A stretch of 8,801 nucleotides of DNA from JBHEMK01 sp046262635 (GTDB lineage: Bacteria; Actinomycetota; Thermoleophilia; Gaiellales; Gaiellaceae). Location: positions 1-8,801 of the forward strand of contig JBHEMK010000074.1 of NCBI GenBank assembly GCA_046262635.1, given 5' to 3'. The translations under genes were made by a program, and so were the position numbers. Positions 1 through 5,839 of the stretch are shown here, piece by piece (the stretch's first letter is position 1; every line of letters starts with the position of its first letter). The notes below the pieces were generated by a model. The model searched no databases. It had not been told where the DNA came from and worked only from the letters and a program-made list of their open reading frames with translations.

Positions 1-363
1 AACATTGCCGGCAAGCGGATCGGTCCGGCCGAGCTCGAGTCGGCGGCGATCGGCAGCGGCAAGGTCTCGGAGGCGGCCGCGGTCGGCGTCCCGCACGAGG
101 TCAAGGGTGAGGTCGCCTGGATCTTCTGCGTTCCGAAACCGGGCGAGGAGCCGAGCGAGCGGGAGGTGGCCGCCGCGGTCGCAGGTGCGCTCGGCAGGGC
201 GTTCAGGCCCGAGCGGATCCTGTTCGTCGCCTCGCTCCCGAAGACGCGCAGCGCGAAGATCGTGCGGCGCGCCGTGCGTGCCCGCGCGCTCGGCCAGGAT
301 CCCGGTGATCTGTCGTCCCTCGAGAACCCCGAATCGCTGGACGAGATCGCCCGGGCCGTTTGA
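1..363 (+). CDS. Acetyl-CoA-synthetase-type acyl-CoA ligase, C-terminal 120 residues (5' end outside window)
   Basis: Frame 1 is open from the first base to a TGA at 361-363. The fragment is the mobile C-terminal domain of an ANL-superfamily AMP-forming acyl-CoA ligase, which activates acetate or another short acid to an acyl-adenylate and then to acyl-CoA. It opens with NIAGKRIGPAELES, the A8 hinge region of acetyl-CoA synthetases. The A10 region LPKTRSAKIVRR follows at fragment residues 79-90, with K86 as the expected adenylation lysine, the one acetylated in Acs homologues. The tail (GDLSSLENPE near residues 102-111) is also typical of Acs. The usual glycine before the catalytic lysine (RSGK) is alanine (RSAK), as I recall for a subset of Acs-like paralogues, so the substrate may not be acetate. 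Adenylate-forming motifs lie upstream of the window and cannot be checked. Family assignment is firm; acsA orthology is not. Confidence 0.9.
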   Translation, partial: NIAGKRIGPAELESAAIGSGKVSEAAAVGVPHEVKGEVAWIFCVPKPGEEPSEREVAAAVAGALGRAFRPERILFVASLPKTRSAKIVRRAVRARALGQDPGDLSSLENPESLDEIARAV

Positions 364-463
364 GCTCCGGCGCCAGGCGACCTGCGGAAGACAGAGGGCG
401 AAGGCAGCGGAACGACACGAGTGGCACCGGGAGGTGGGACGACGCTTGCGCATCGGGCTGTGA

Positions 464-492
464 CCGACGCCGGAGGCTCCGGCGCGTAAGCT
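464..492 (+). promoter_or_regulatory. Promoter of the short-chain dehydrogenase, apparently leaderless
   Basis: TAAGCT at 487-492 fits the actinobacterial -10 consensus TANNNT and ends 6 nt before the GTG at 499. That would place the transcription start on or next to the start codon. CCGACG at 464-469 is a weak -35 candidate (only the GAC core matches) at a 17-bp spacer. No Shine-Dalgarno sequence precedes the GTG, which agrees with a leaderless mRNA. The spacer carries the palindrome listed separately. Confidence 0.6.
468..484. promoter_or_regulatory. Perfect 8-1-8 palindrome in the promoter spacer, putative operator
   Basis: CGCCGGAG at 468-475 is an exact inverted repeat of CTCCGGCG at 477-484 around a single central G at 476. 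It lies between the putative -35 and -10 of the dehydrogenase gene, a position where a bound dimer would block RNA polymerase. The regulator is not in the window. A terminator for the upstream ligase gene is less likely, because no T tract follows and the -10 abuts it. The 10-mer GCTCCGGCGC, which covers the right arm, also occurs at 364-373 just after the ligase stop. Confidence 0.4.
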
Positions 493-498
493 GCGGGC

Positions 499-1269
499 GT
501 GGCCGAGCTCGCTGGACAGGTTGCCCTCGTCACCGGCGGCGGCCGCGGAATCGGCGCCAACATCGCGCGCGAGCTCGCCGCCGCGGGTATGCGGCTGGCC
601 GTCACCGGGCGGACGCTGAAGCAGATCGAACAGGTCGGAAGAGCAATCGGCGGGCTGCCGCTTCAGGGCGACGTCTCCCGCCGCGAGGATGCCGAGCGCT
701 GGGTACGCGAGGTCGAGCTCACACTCGGCCCGATCGACCTCCTCGTCAACAATGCCGGGATCGGCGGCGACCAGGCGCCGATGTGGGAGGACGATCCGAG
801 CCGCTGGTGGCGCGTCTTCGAGGTCAACATCCTCGGCGCCTTCCTGTGCTGCCACGCGGTGCTGCCCGGGATGATCGAGCGCGGCACCGGCCGAATCGTC
901 AACGTCACGAGCGGATCGGCCTACCTGCCGGGAAGCGGGATCGGGATGAACACGAGTTACGGCCCGAGCAAGGCCGCGCTCTACCGCTTCAGCGAGCTGC
1001 TGGCCGACCAGGTGCGTGAGCGCGGGATCGGCGTCTTTCCGATCTCACCCGGGCTCGTCAGGACCGAGATGACCTCCTCGGCCGGAGACGACGCGCCGTG
1101 GACGCCGCCGGAGCTGGCGCCGCGGCTCGTCCGCGCGATCGCGTCGGGCCGCCTCGACGCTCTCGCCGGGCGCTACCTCCACGCCCAGCACGACCCGCCG
1201 GACGATCTCGTCGCACGGGCCCGCGAGATCGTCGCGCAGGACCTGAACGCGATCCGCTTACGCCGCTAG
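499..1269 (+). CDS. Classical short-chain dehydrogenase/reductase (SDR)
   Basis: A 256-aa NAD(P)(H)-dependent oxidoreductase of the classical SDR family, probably cytosolic. The coenzyme-binding motif TGGGRGIG is at residues 12-19, NNAG at 84-87, the structural/catalytic Asn at 110, the catalytic Ser at about 138 (VTSGS), and Tyr154/Lys158 in the YxxxK motif (YGPSK). The post-active-site SPG turn is at 183-185. All tetrad residues are present and the length is normal for the family. The substrate cannot be read from the sequence. The GTG start is chosen because it gives the canonical short N-terminus before the first beta strand and lies 6 nt after a good -10. The gene is 135 bp downstream of the acyl-CoA ligase but has its own promoter. 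Its last 12 bp overlap the end of a small convergent ORF. Confidence 0.92.
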   Translation: MAELAGQVALVTGGGRGIGANIARELAAAGMRLAVTGRTLKQIEQVGRAIGGLPLQGDVSRREDAERWVREVELTLGPIDLLVNNAGIGGDQAPMWEDDPSRWWRVFEVNILGAFLCCHAVLPGMIERGTGRIVNVTSGSAYLPGSGIGMNTSYGPSKAALYRFSELLADQVRERGIGVFPISPGLVRTEMTSSAGDDAPWTPPELAPRLVRAIASGRLDALAGRYLHAQHDPPDDLVARAREIVAQDLNAIRLRR

Positions 1270-1395
1270 ACGAGCCGGGACCTCCGGCCGGAGCAACGGC
1301 TCGATCTCGGCGAGCGTACGCCAGTACACGAGCTCGAGCTCCTCGTTGAACGAGAGTCGGCGGCGCACGGCGCGGGGGCGGCGGAGGAATCGCAT
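1258..1395 (-). CDS. Probable small protein, 45 aa, convergent with the SDR gene
   Basis: A 45-codon ORF, ATG at 1395-1393 and TAA at 1260-1258, not recognised as any known family. The protein is strongly basic at the N-terminus (an RRPRAVRRR run near residues 5-13), followed by an acidic, probably helical segment (NEELELVYWRTLAEIEPLL, about residues 17-35) and a PARLAA tail. Evidence for coding: about 87% G/C in third positions (39 of 45 codons by hand count), like neighbouring real genes, and it fills the only gap between the SDR and nadE. It overlaps the last 12 bp of the SDR gene on the other strand and is divergent from nadE, with 45 bp between the starts. CACGCT ending 7 nt before the ATG is a plausible but imperfect -10. 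There is no signal peptide or membrane segment. It could be chance in GC-rich DNA. Confidence 0.5.
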   Translation of the reverse strand: MRFLRRPRAVRRRLSFNEELELVYWRTLAEIEPLLRPEVPARLAA

Positions 1396-1427
1396 TGCCC
1401 AGAGCGTGCTGCCGCGGTCGGACGGCG

Positions 1428-1433
1428 TACCCT
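1428..1433 (+). promoter_or_regulatory. -10 element of nadE, apparently leaderless
   Basis: TACCCT fits TANNNT and ends 7 nt before the ATG at 1441. I see no convincing -35 at 16-18 bp upstream. AGGAG at 1434-1438 resembles a ribosome binding site but is only 2 nt from the ATG, too close for normal use, so a leaderless or near-leaderless transcript is the better reading. Confidence 0.5.
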
Positions 1434-1440
1434 AGGAGTG

Positions 1441-3156
1441 ATGAGACTTGCGCTGGCCCAGATCAACCCCGTCGTCGGCGACCTCGACGGCAACCGCGAG
1501 CTGATCCTCGGACGGCTCGAGGCGGCGAAGGAGGAGGGCGCCGATCTCGTGGTCTTCCCGGAGCTCGCCGTGACCGGCTATCCGCCGGAGGACTTGCTGC
1601 TGCGGCGCGGCTTCGTCCGCGCGGCGGAGCGCTCGCTGGAGGAGATCTCCCGGACCGCACGGGGAATCGTCGCACTCGTCGGCACGCCGTACCTCGACCG
1701 TGACCTCTTCAACGCCTGCGCAGTCTGCGCCTCGGGCGAGGTGAAGGCGATCGTCCGCAAGCGTTTCCTGCCGAACTACGGCGTCTTCGACGAGATGCGC
1801 TACTTCGCGCCCGGCGCCGAGCTGATCCTGCTCGAGCACGGGGACACGCTCCTCGGCGTCACGGTTTGCGAGGACATGTGGCAGCCGGGCCCGCCCGCAA
1901 CCGACCTGGCGCTCGCCGGGGCACAGCTGATCGTCAACATCTCGGCATCGCCCTTCCACGTCGGCCGCGACGCCGAGCGCGAGCAGATGTTCCGGACGCG
2001 TGCGCGCGACAACCTCTGCTTCGTCGCCTTCTGCAACACCTTCGGCGGCCAGGACGAGCTGATCTTCGACGGACATTCCCTGGTGATCGACGACGAGGGC
2101 GTGGTGCTCGCGCGGGCGCCCGGTTTCGAGGAGGCGCTGCTCGTCGTCGATCTTGATCCGTCGGCGGTCGTCAGCCGGCGGCTCACGGACGCGCGCCGGC
2201 GGGCGCTCGCGCGCGACCGGGGCGGCCCGGCCGAGGCGACGATCATCCACGTCGGGGTCCCGCGGGAGCAGGACGGCCACCCCGCACCGCAGCTCGCCCC
2301 GTTCTGCGACGACCTCGAGCAGATGCGGCTCGCGCTCGAGCTCGGCCTCGGCGACTACGTGCACAAGAACGGCTTCAGCGACGCCGTCGTCGGCGTCTCG
2401 GGCGGGATCGATTCCGCGCTCGTTGCAGCGCTGGCCGCAGAGACGCTCGGGCCGGAGCGCGTCCATTGCGTCTCGATGCCGTCGCGCTATTCGTCGGAGG
2501 CGACGCGCGGGGACGCGCGGCGGCTCGCCGAGGGACTCGGCTGCCCGTTGCTGGAACTGCCGATCGAGCCGATGGCGGAGGCGTTCCTGGAAACACTCGC
2601 CGACCCCTTCGCCGGGCTCGACGCGGACCTGACGGAGGAGAACCTCCAGGCCCGGATCCGCGGAACGCTGCTGATGGCGCTCTCGAACAAGTTCGGCTGG
2701 CTGCTCGTCGCGACCGGGAACAAGTCGGAGCTGTCGGTCGGCTATGCGACGCTCTACGGGGACCTGGCCGGCGGCTTCGCCCTGCTGAAGGACGTGTTCA
2801 AGACGGACGTCTTCCGGCTCGCCCGGCACCTGAACGAGCGGGCCGGTCGCGAGCGTGTCCCGCAGTCGATCATCGACCGGGCGCCGAGCGCGGAACTGCG
2901 GAACGACCAGCTGGACGAGGACTCGCTGCCGCCCTACCCGGCGCTCGACCGGGTGCTTGAGGCGTACATCGAGGACGACCGCTCCCGCGACGAGCTCTCG
3001 GAGGACGGCTTCGACGCGGACGTGGTCGAGCGGGCCGTGGCGATGATCGACCGAGCGGAATACAAGCGCCGCCAGGCGCCGCCGGGCGTGCGGCTGAGGC
3101 CGAAGGCGTTCGGCCGCGATCGCCGCACGCCGATCACCAACCGCTGGCGGGGCTAG
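1441..3156 (+). CDS. nadE: Glutamine-dependent NAD+ synthetase
   Basis: A 571-aa cytosolic enzyme for the last step of NAD biosynthesis: it amidates nicotinic acid adenine dinucleotide using ATP and ammonia released from glutamine. Residues 1 to about 270 form the nitrilase-like glutaminase domain with the Glu-Lys-Cys triad: E41 (FPELAVTGYPPED), K107 (KRFLPNYGVFDE) and C143 (VTVCEDMW). From about 290 is the synthetase domain, with the P-loop SGGIDSAL at 320-327, SRYSSEAT near 348-355, TGNKSELSVGYATLYGD at 425-441, and the C-terminal motif around RAPSAELR and DQLDEDSLPPY at 480-499. The length matches the two-domain family and no key residue is missing. ATG at 1441 is chosen because MRLALAQINPVVGDL is the family's usual N-terminus; an in-frame GTG lies one codon upstream. 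The gene appears monocistronic, and its TAG overlaps the stop of the convergent gene. Confidence 0.97.
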   Translation: MRLALAQINPVVGDLDGNRELILGRLEAAKEEGADLVVFPELAVTGYPPEDLLLRRGFVRAAERSLEEISRTARGIVALVGTPYLDRDLFNACAVCASGEVKAIVRKRFLPNYGVFDEMRYFAPGAELILLEHGDTLLGVTVCEDMWQPGPPATDLALAGAQLIVNISASPFHVGRDAEREQMFRTRARDNLCFVAFCNTFGGQDELIFDGHSLVIDDEGVVLARAPGFEEALLVVDLDPSAVVSRRLTDARRRALARDRGGPAEATIIHVGVPREQDGHPAPQLAPFCDDLEQMRLALELGLGDYVHKNGFSDAVVGVSGGIDSALVAALAAETLGPERVHCVSMPSRYSSEATRGDARRLAEGLGCPLLELPIEPMAEAFLETLADPFAGLDADLTEENLQARIRGTLLMALSNKFGWLLVATGNKSELSVGYATLYGDLAGGFALLKDVFKTDVFRLARHLNERAGRERVPQSIIDRAPSAELRNDQLDEDSLPPYPALDRVLEAYIEDDRSRDELSEDGFDADVVERAVAMIDRAEYKRRQAPPGVRLRPKAFGRDRRTPITNRWRG

Positions 3157-4121
3157 ACGCCCGCGTCGAGGGGCTGGGACGGTGGACCGTCCCGCAGCAC
3201 CGCCCGCACGAGTTCGGCCAGGCGGCGCGGGCCGGTGGTGAGCCGCTCCAGCTCGTTGAGCGCGAACCAGCGCACCTCGTGGACGCCCTCGGCCGCGAGC
3301 TCCGCGTCGGTGAAGCCCGGCGCCGGCTCAAACGTCTCCGTCCGGACGAGGTAGTGCCGCTCGCGCTGGCCACCCCACCGGGCCGTGTCGACGAGCCAGT
3401 GCTCGCGCGTCCAGATCAGGGGGCCAGGCTCGAATCTCGCGAGGCCACACTCCTCAGCGAGCTCCCGGACGAGGGCGTGCTGGTCGCTCTCCCCCGGCTC
3501 GACTCCCCCGCCAGGCGTCGACCACCAGGAGCCGAAGGCGTCCTCGAAACGGACGAGGAGCGTGCGGCCCGCGGGATCGAGGACAAGCGCGCGAACGGCA
3601 TCGCGGAGCGGCAGCCCGGAGGAGCGGCCGCAGAGCTCCTGGAACCAGCGCAGCCTGTCCCACCAGGGCACCGCCGCGTTCGCGGGCGATGTCGAGGGAA
3701 GGACGAAGAGGTGCGTGTCGCCGAGCATCCGCGCCTGGACGCCGAACTCGGCCCGCTCCCTGAAGACCCCGCGGTAGGCCTCCTTGCCGACGAAGCCGAT
3801 CCAGGCAGGGCGCAAGGTGCGGGCGAGGCGTTCGAGCCGCTCGGCCGAACCCTCGAAGTCACCCCGGCGGAGGTCGCCGGAGCCGGGGGTCGTGCGGCGG
3901 GCGGCGTTCGTGACGCCGATCCGCTCGCCGAGCAGCTCGAGCTGCTCGGCCGGCTCGTAGAGGCGGCCGGTGAAGCCGGCCGCGTGGAGCAGGCGCCAGA
4001 AGTCGTTGCGCGGATTGGCGAAGTGAGCCCGCGCGGCGGCGGACCTCCGTCCGGGATTGATCCCGCAGAAGACGACGCGCAGCCCGGGCGCAAGCACGTC
4101 CGGCACGTCCGAAGGAGTCAT
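3153..4121 (-). CDS. Fusion of Mug-type mismatch uracil/thymine DNA glycosylase and Nudix hydrolase
   Basis: A 322-aa two-domain protein. Residues about 12-165 are a Mug/TDG-type DNA glycosylase, which excises U or T from G:U and G:T mismatches. VVFCGINPG (residues 16-24) holds the family catalytic-site Asn (N22), followed by FANPRNDFW (34-42), the GVTN segment (69-72), GKEAY (112-116), and LPSTSPANA (141-149) in place of the E. coli LPNPSGLSR intercalation region. After a linker of only about 8 residues, about 172-310 is a Nudix domain with an intact box at 205-227 (G-x5-E211-x7-R219-E220-L-A-E223-E224-C-G-L). The Nudix substrate is unknown; nucleotide-pool cleaning would fit a repair role. 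The ATG at 4121 has only a weak purine stretch (GAGGGGG, 4138-4132) upstream and no TANNNT, so it may be expressed from the promoter of the 66-aa gene 140 bp upstream. Confidence 0.9.
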   Translation of the reverse strand: MTPSDVPDVLAPGLRVVFCGINPGRRSAAARAHFANPRNDFWRLLHAAGFTGRLYEPAEQLELLGERIGVTNAARRTTPGSGDLRRGDFEGSAERLERLARTLRPAWIGFVGKEAYRGVFRERAEFGVQARMLGDTHLFVLPSTSPANAAVPWWDRLRWFQELCGRSSGLPLRDAVRALVLDPAGRTLLVRFEDAFGSWWSTPGGGVEPGESDQHALVRELAEECGLARFEPGPLIWTREHWLVDTARWGGQRERHYLVRTETFEPAPGFTDAELAAEGVHEVRWFALNELERLTTGPRRLAELVRAVLRDGPPSQPLDAGV

Positions 4122-4261
4122 CGCGCCGGCACCCCCTCGCCGCGGATCGCGGAGAGCTCGGGCCGAACGGTGCGCCGCTTCGACAAACCTGTGCTCAGAT
4201 CGGCGCCGACCGCGTGAGGCCAGTGGGCGGCACCGAGTCGGCTACCCCTCGGTCGTACGGC

Positions 4262-4462
4262 CTACGCGGCTTCCAGCTCCGGAGGGACGATCGCGCGCGC
4301 CGCGATCCGCTCCTCAAATCGGAGCCGAAGATCCTCGCCCGAGACCCTCGTTGGAAAGCGCGTTCGCCGCAGCGGTAGTCTGACGACGCGGACGGTTGGG
4401 TCCCAGGCCCCATAGCAGCGGGCATAGCACTCCGCCTCGCTCAGCGCTCGGAGCCGTCTCAT
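4262..4462 (-). CDS. Uncharacterised small protein, 66 aa
   Basis: ATG at 4462-4460 and TAG at 4264-4262. The protein begins MRRLRALSEAECYARCYGAW and continues through a VRVVRLPLRR segment to a charged, probably helical GEDLRLRFEERIAARA stretch (about residues 43-58). C12 and C16 are spaced three residues apart (C-x3-C). There are no other cysteines, so this is not a standard zinc ribbon by itself. It looks like a recurrent type of small soluble hypothetical protein in Thermoleophilia-like genomes, but I cannot name a family. Support: a -10 hexamer 7 nt upstream, balanced composition, and a good fit between the flanking same-strand genes. Third-position G/C is about 76% (50 of 66 codons by hand count), lower than its neighbours. 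It starts 29 bp after the saccharopine-dehydrogenase-like stop and may be co-transcribed with the Mug-Nudix gene. Confidence 0.72.
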   Translation of the reverse strand: MRRLRALSEAECYARCYGAWDPTVRVVRLPLRRTRFPTRVSGEDLRLRFEERIAARAIVPPELEAA

Positions 4463-4469
4463 GCGACGC

Positions 4470-4475
4470 AGCGTA
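4470..4475 (-). promoter_or_regulatory. -10 element of the 66-aa gene, apparently leaderless
   Basis: Read on the minus strand, TACGCT ends 7 nt before the ATG at 4462, matching the geometry of the other promoters here. The -35 is unclear: CTGACG lies upstream, but at a 14-bp spacer, which is short. The promoter sits in the 29-bp gap just after the upstream gene's stop (4492), so the small gene may have its own transcript besides read-through. Confidence 0.5.
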
Positions 4476-4491
4476 TGGACCGGCCCGGACG

Positions 4492-5538
4492 TCAGAGCTC
4501 GTCGATGGCGGCGATCTCAAGCAGGGGCGCGACACCCGCCAGGAGCGCCCGGGCCCCGAAGGCCTCAGCGGGCGCGAGCACGCCGCCCGAGCTCGCGCCG
4601 CCGTCCCGGAGCAGCTGGACCCCGCGGGCGATCAGCAGCCCCGTCAGCCCGTACATGTCGTGACCGCTCAGTGTCACACGCCGCCCGCCCTGCGGGCCGC
4701 GCGCCTCCGCCACGACGGCGAACCGCGCCCGGGCCCGCTCCTCGGGCGAGGGCCCCTCCGGCCCGAAGCGCGCGGCCGCGCGGCCGAGCGGCGCAGCCGC
4801 CCTCGCCACGCGCCCGGCCGCGGCGGCCAACTTGGGCGCACGCACGTACGAGCGAACGTTCCTCACCTGCGTGTGTCGTGGGATGGTCAGCGGCTCCGTC
4901 CCGCTCCACTCGATCACGTCGCGCTCGCCGAACGGGAACAGGACCTTGCGGGTCGTCGCGCCGAAGCGCGACTCGACGAGCCGGCCGTTCTCCCAGGCGA
5001 CCTGCGGCTGCCCGCTCACCTGCGCGATCGTCTTGCGCGTGCCGGCCGACGAGGATGCGTTCGAGACCGAGTAGGCCGCGATCACCTCCTCCAGCGGCTC
5101 AAGGCCCTCGGCCGCGAGCCGCGCGGCCAAGTCTCCGGGCACGTAGTCGAACCCGAAGCAGGGAAGGACCGCGACCTCGGCTTCCGCCGCGCGCGCGCCG
5201 AGCTCGAGGTGGATCAGCCTTGCGAAGGCCTGCTCGCCGCTCGTGTCCAGGTAGTGGGCGCCCGCGAGGATCGCCTGCTCGACGGGTGCAAGCCCGAGCT
5301 CGAGGAAGGGCCCGGCGCATGAGCCGACCGCGAAGGACCCCCGGAACGCGTCGGCCAGCGAGGCTTCGTCCCGCGCGTCCGCTACGAACACTTCCTCTCC
5401 CTCCCCTGCCAGCTCGTCCAGGGCCTCGCGCCGCCGGCCGACGAGTCGTACAGGGAGGCCGAGCGCTCGCGCCTGCTCGAGCACAAGGCGGCCGGTGTAG
5501 CCCGTCACACCAAGGATCGCGAGCGGGCCGTCGGGCAT
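4492..5538 (-). CDS. Saccharopine-dehydrogenase-like NAD(P)-dependent oxidoreductase
   Basis: A 348-aa protein of the saccharopine dehydrogenase NADP-binding / trans-acting enoyl reductase type. The Rossmann dinucleotide motif is GVTGYTGR at residues 10-17 directly after the first beta strand (LAIL), with GRR at 34-36 at the end of strand two. CAGPF at 74-78, HYLDTSGE at 95-102 and GFDYVPGDLAA at 129-139 are further family hallmarks. The C-terminal part is the weakly conserved substrate domain. Relatives act in lysine metabolism, as mycobacterial trans-acting enoyl reductases, or have unknown roles; nothing here fixes the substrate. A predicted soluble enzyme, with no signal peptide. The start is supported by a -10/-35 pair ending 6 nt upstream and by the usual short N-terminus. 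The neighbours do not indicate a pathway. Confidence 0.9.
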   Translation of the reverse strand: MPDGPLAILGVTGYTGRLVLEQARALGLPVRLVGRRREALDELAGEGEEVFVADARDEASLADAFRGSFAVGSCAGPFLELGLAPVEQAILAGAHYLDTSGEQAFARLIHLELGARAAEAEVAVLPCFGFDYVPGDLAARLAAEGLEPLEEVIAAYSVSNASSSAGTRKTIAQVSGQPQVAWENGRLVESRFGATTRKVLFPFGERDVIEWSGTEPLTIPRHTQVRNVRSYVRAPKLAAAAGRVARAAAPLGRAAARFGPEGPSPEERARARFAVVAEARGPQGGRRVTLSGHDMYGLTGLLIARGVQLLRDGGASSGGVLAPAEAFGARALLAGVAPLLEIAAIDEL

Positions 5539-5839
5539 CTCGCGAGCATACGGTCACGCCCCCTGCGGTCGAGGCGAGCTCGCTCGCATTGCGGTCGCTC
5601 GATCGCGGGACGCAGCTTCGTCGCGACCATGCCGCACCACGCGCCAGCAGGCTCGACACGCTCCTCTCGGACTCGGCCGCGGTCCGGGGTCACAAGACGC
5701 GAAAGGAGAGGCGCCACACCTTCGGCGAGACCGGCGTGCGTGCCGCTCGACGTCGAGGTCGAGCACTCCACTCTCGAGCCGATCGAGACCGCTTCCATCC
5801 GCGGGTCGCTGAGCGTGCGGCACCGGCGAGCGGTGGACC
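5539..5839. other. 301-bp gap with no recognisable gene
   Basis: Apart from the promoter at its left end, I see no credible gene. ORFs can be drawn on both strands, but none gives a recognisable product or a start with a promoter. A minus-strand segment (about 5740-5600) alternates between frames that look partly protein-like, which could be a decayed gene, but no family is identifiable. A 12-bp perfect palindrome CTCGACGTCGAG lies at 5746-5757. A 5-bp hairpin, CACCG (5821-5825) with CGGTG (5831-5835), sits 4 bp past the clpS stop without a T tract, too weak to call a terminator. Confidence 0.5.
5545..5572 (-). promoter_or_regulatory. Promoter of the saccharopine-dehydrogenase-like gene, leaderless
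   Basis: On the minus strand TATGCT (5550-5545) is a strong -10 ending 6 nt before the ATG at 5538. TCGACC (5572-5567) is a fair -35 (T-GAC core) at a 16-bp spacer. This is the best-formed of the leaderless-type promoters in the window. Confidence 0.65.

Noticed and set aside
1432..2829. 465-codon minus-strand ORF opposite nadE
   Set aside because: It is the antisense shadow of a clearly functional nadE. High G/C third positions remove stops on the opposite strand, and the translation matches no family.
3279..4217. 312-codon plus-strand ORF opposite the Mug-Nudix gene
   Set aside because: The minus strand encodes two complete domains with intact motifs. The plus-strand translation is low-complexity Arg/Pro/Glu-rich with no recognisable motif.
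5746..5757. CTCGACGTCGAG palindrome as an operator
   Set aside because: TCGA-rich palindromes are common in this composition, and this one is not placed at any promoter I can identify.
5821..5835. Hairpin after clpS as a terminator
   Set aside because: The stem is only 5 bp and no T tract follows, so it is not distinguishable from chance in GC-rich DNA.
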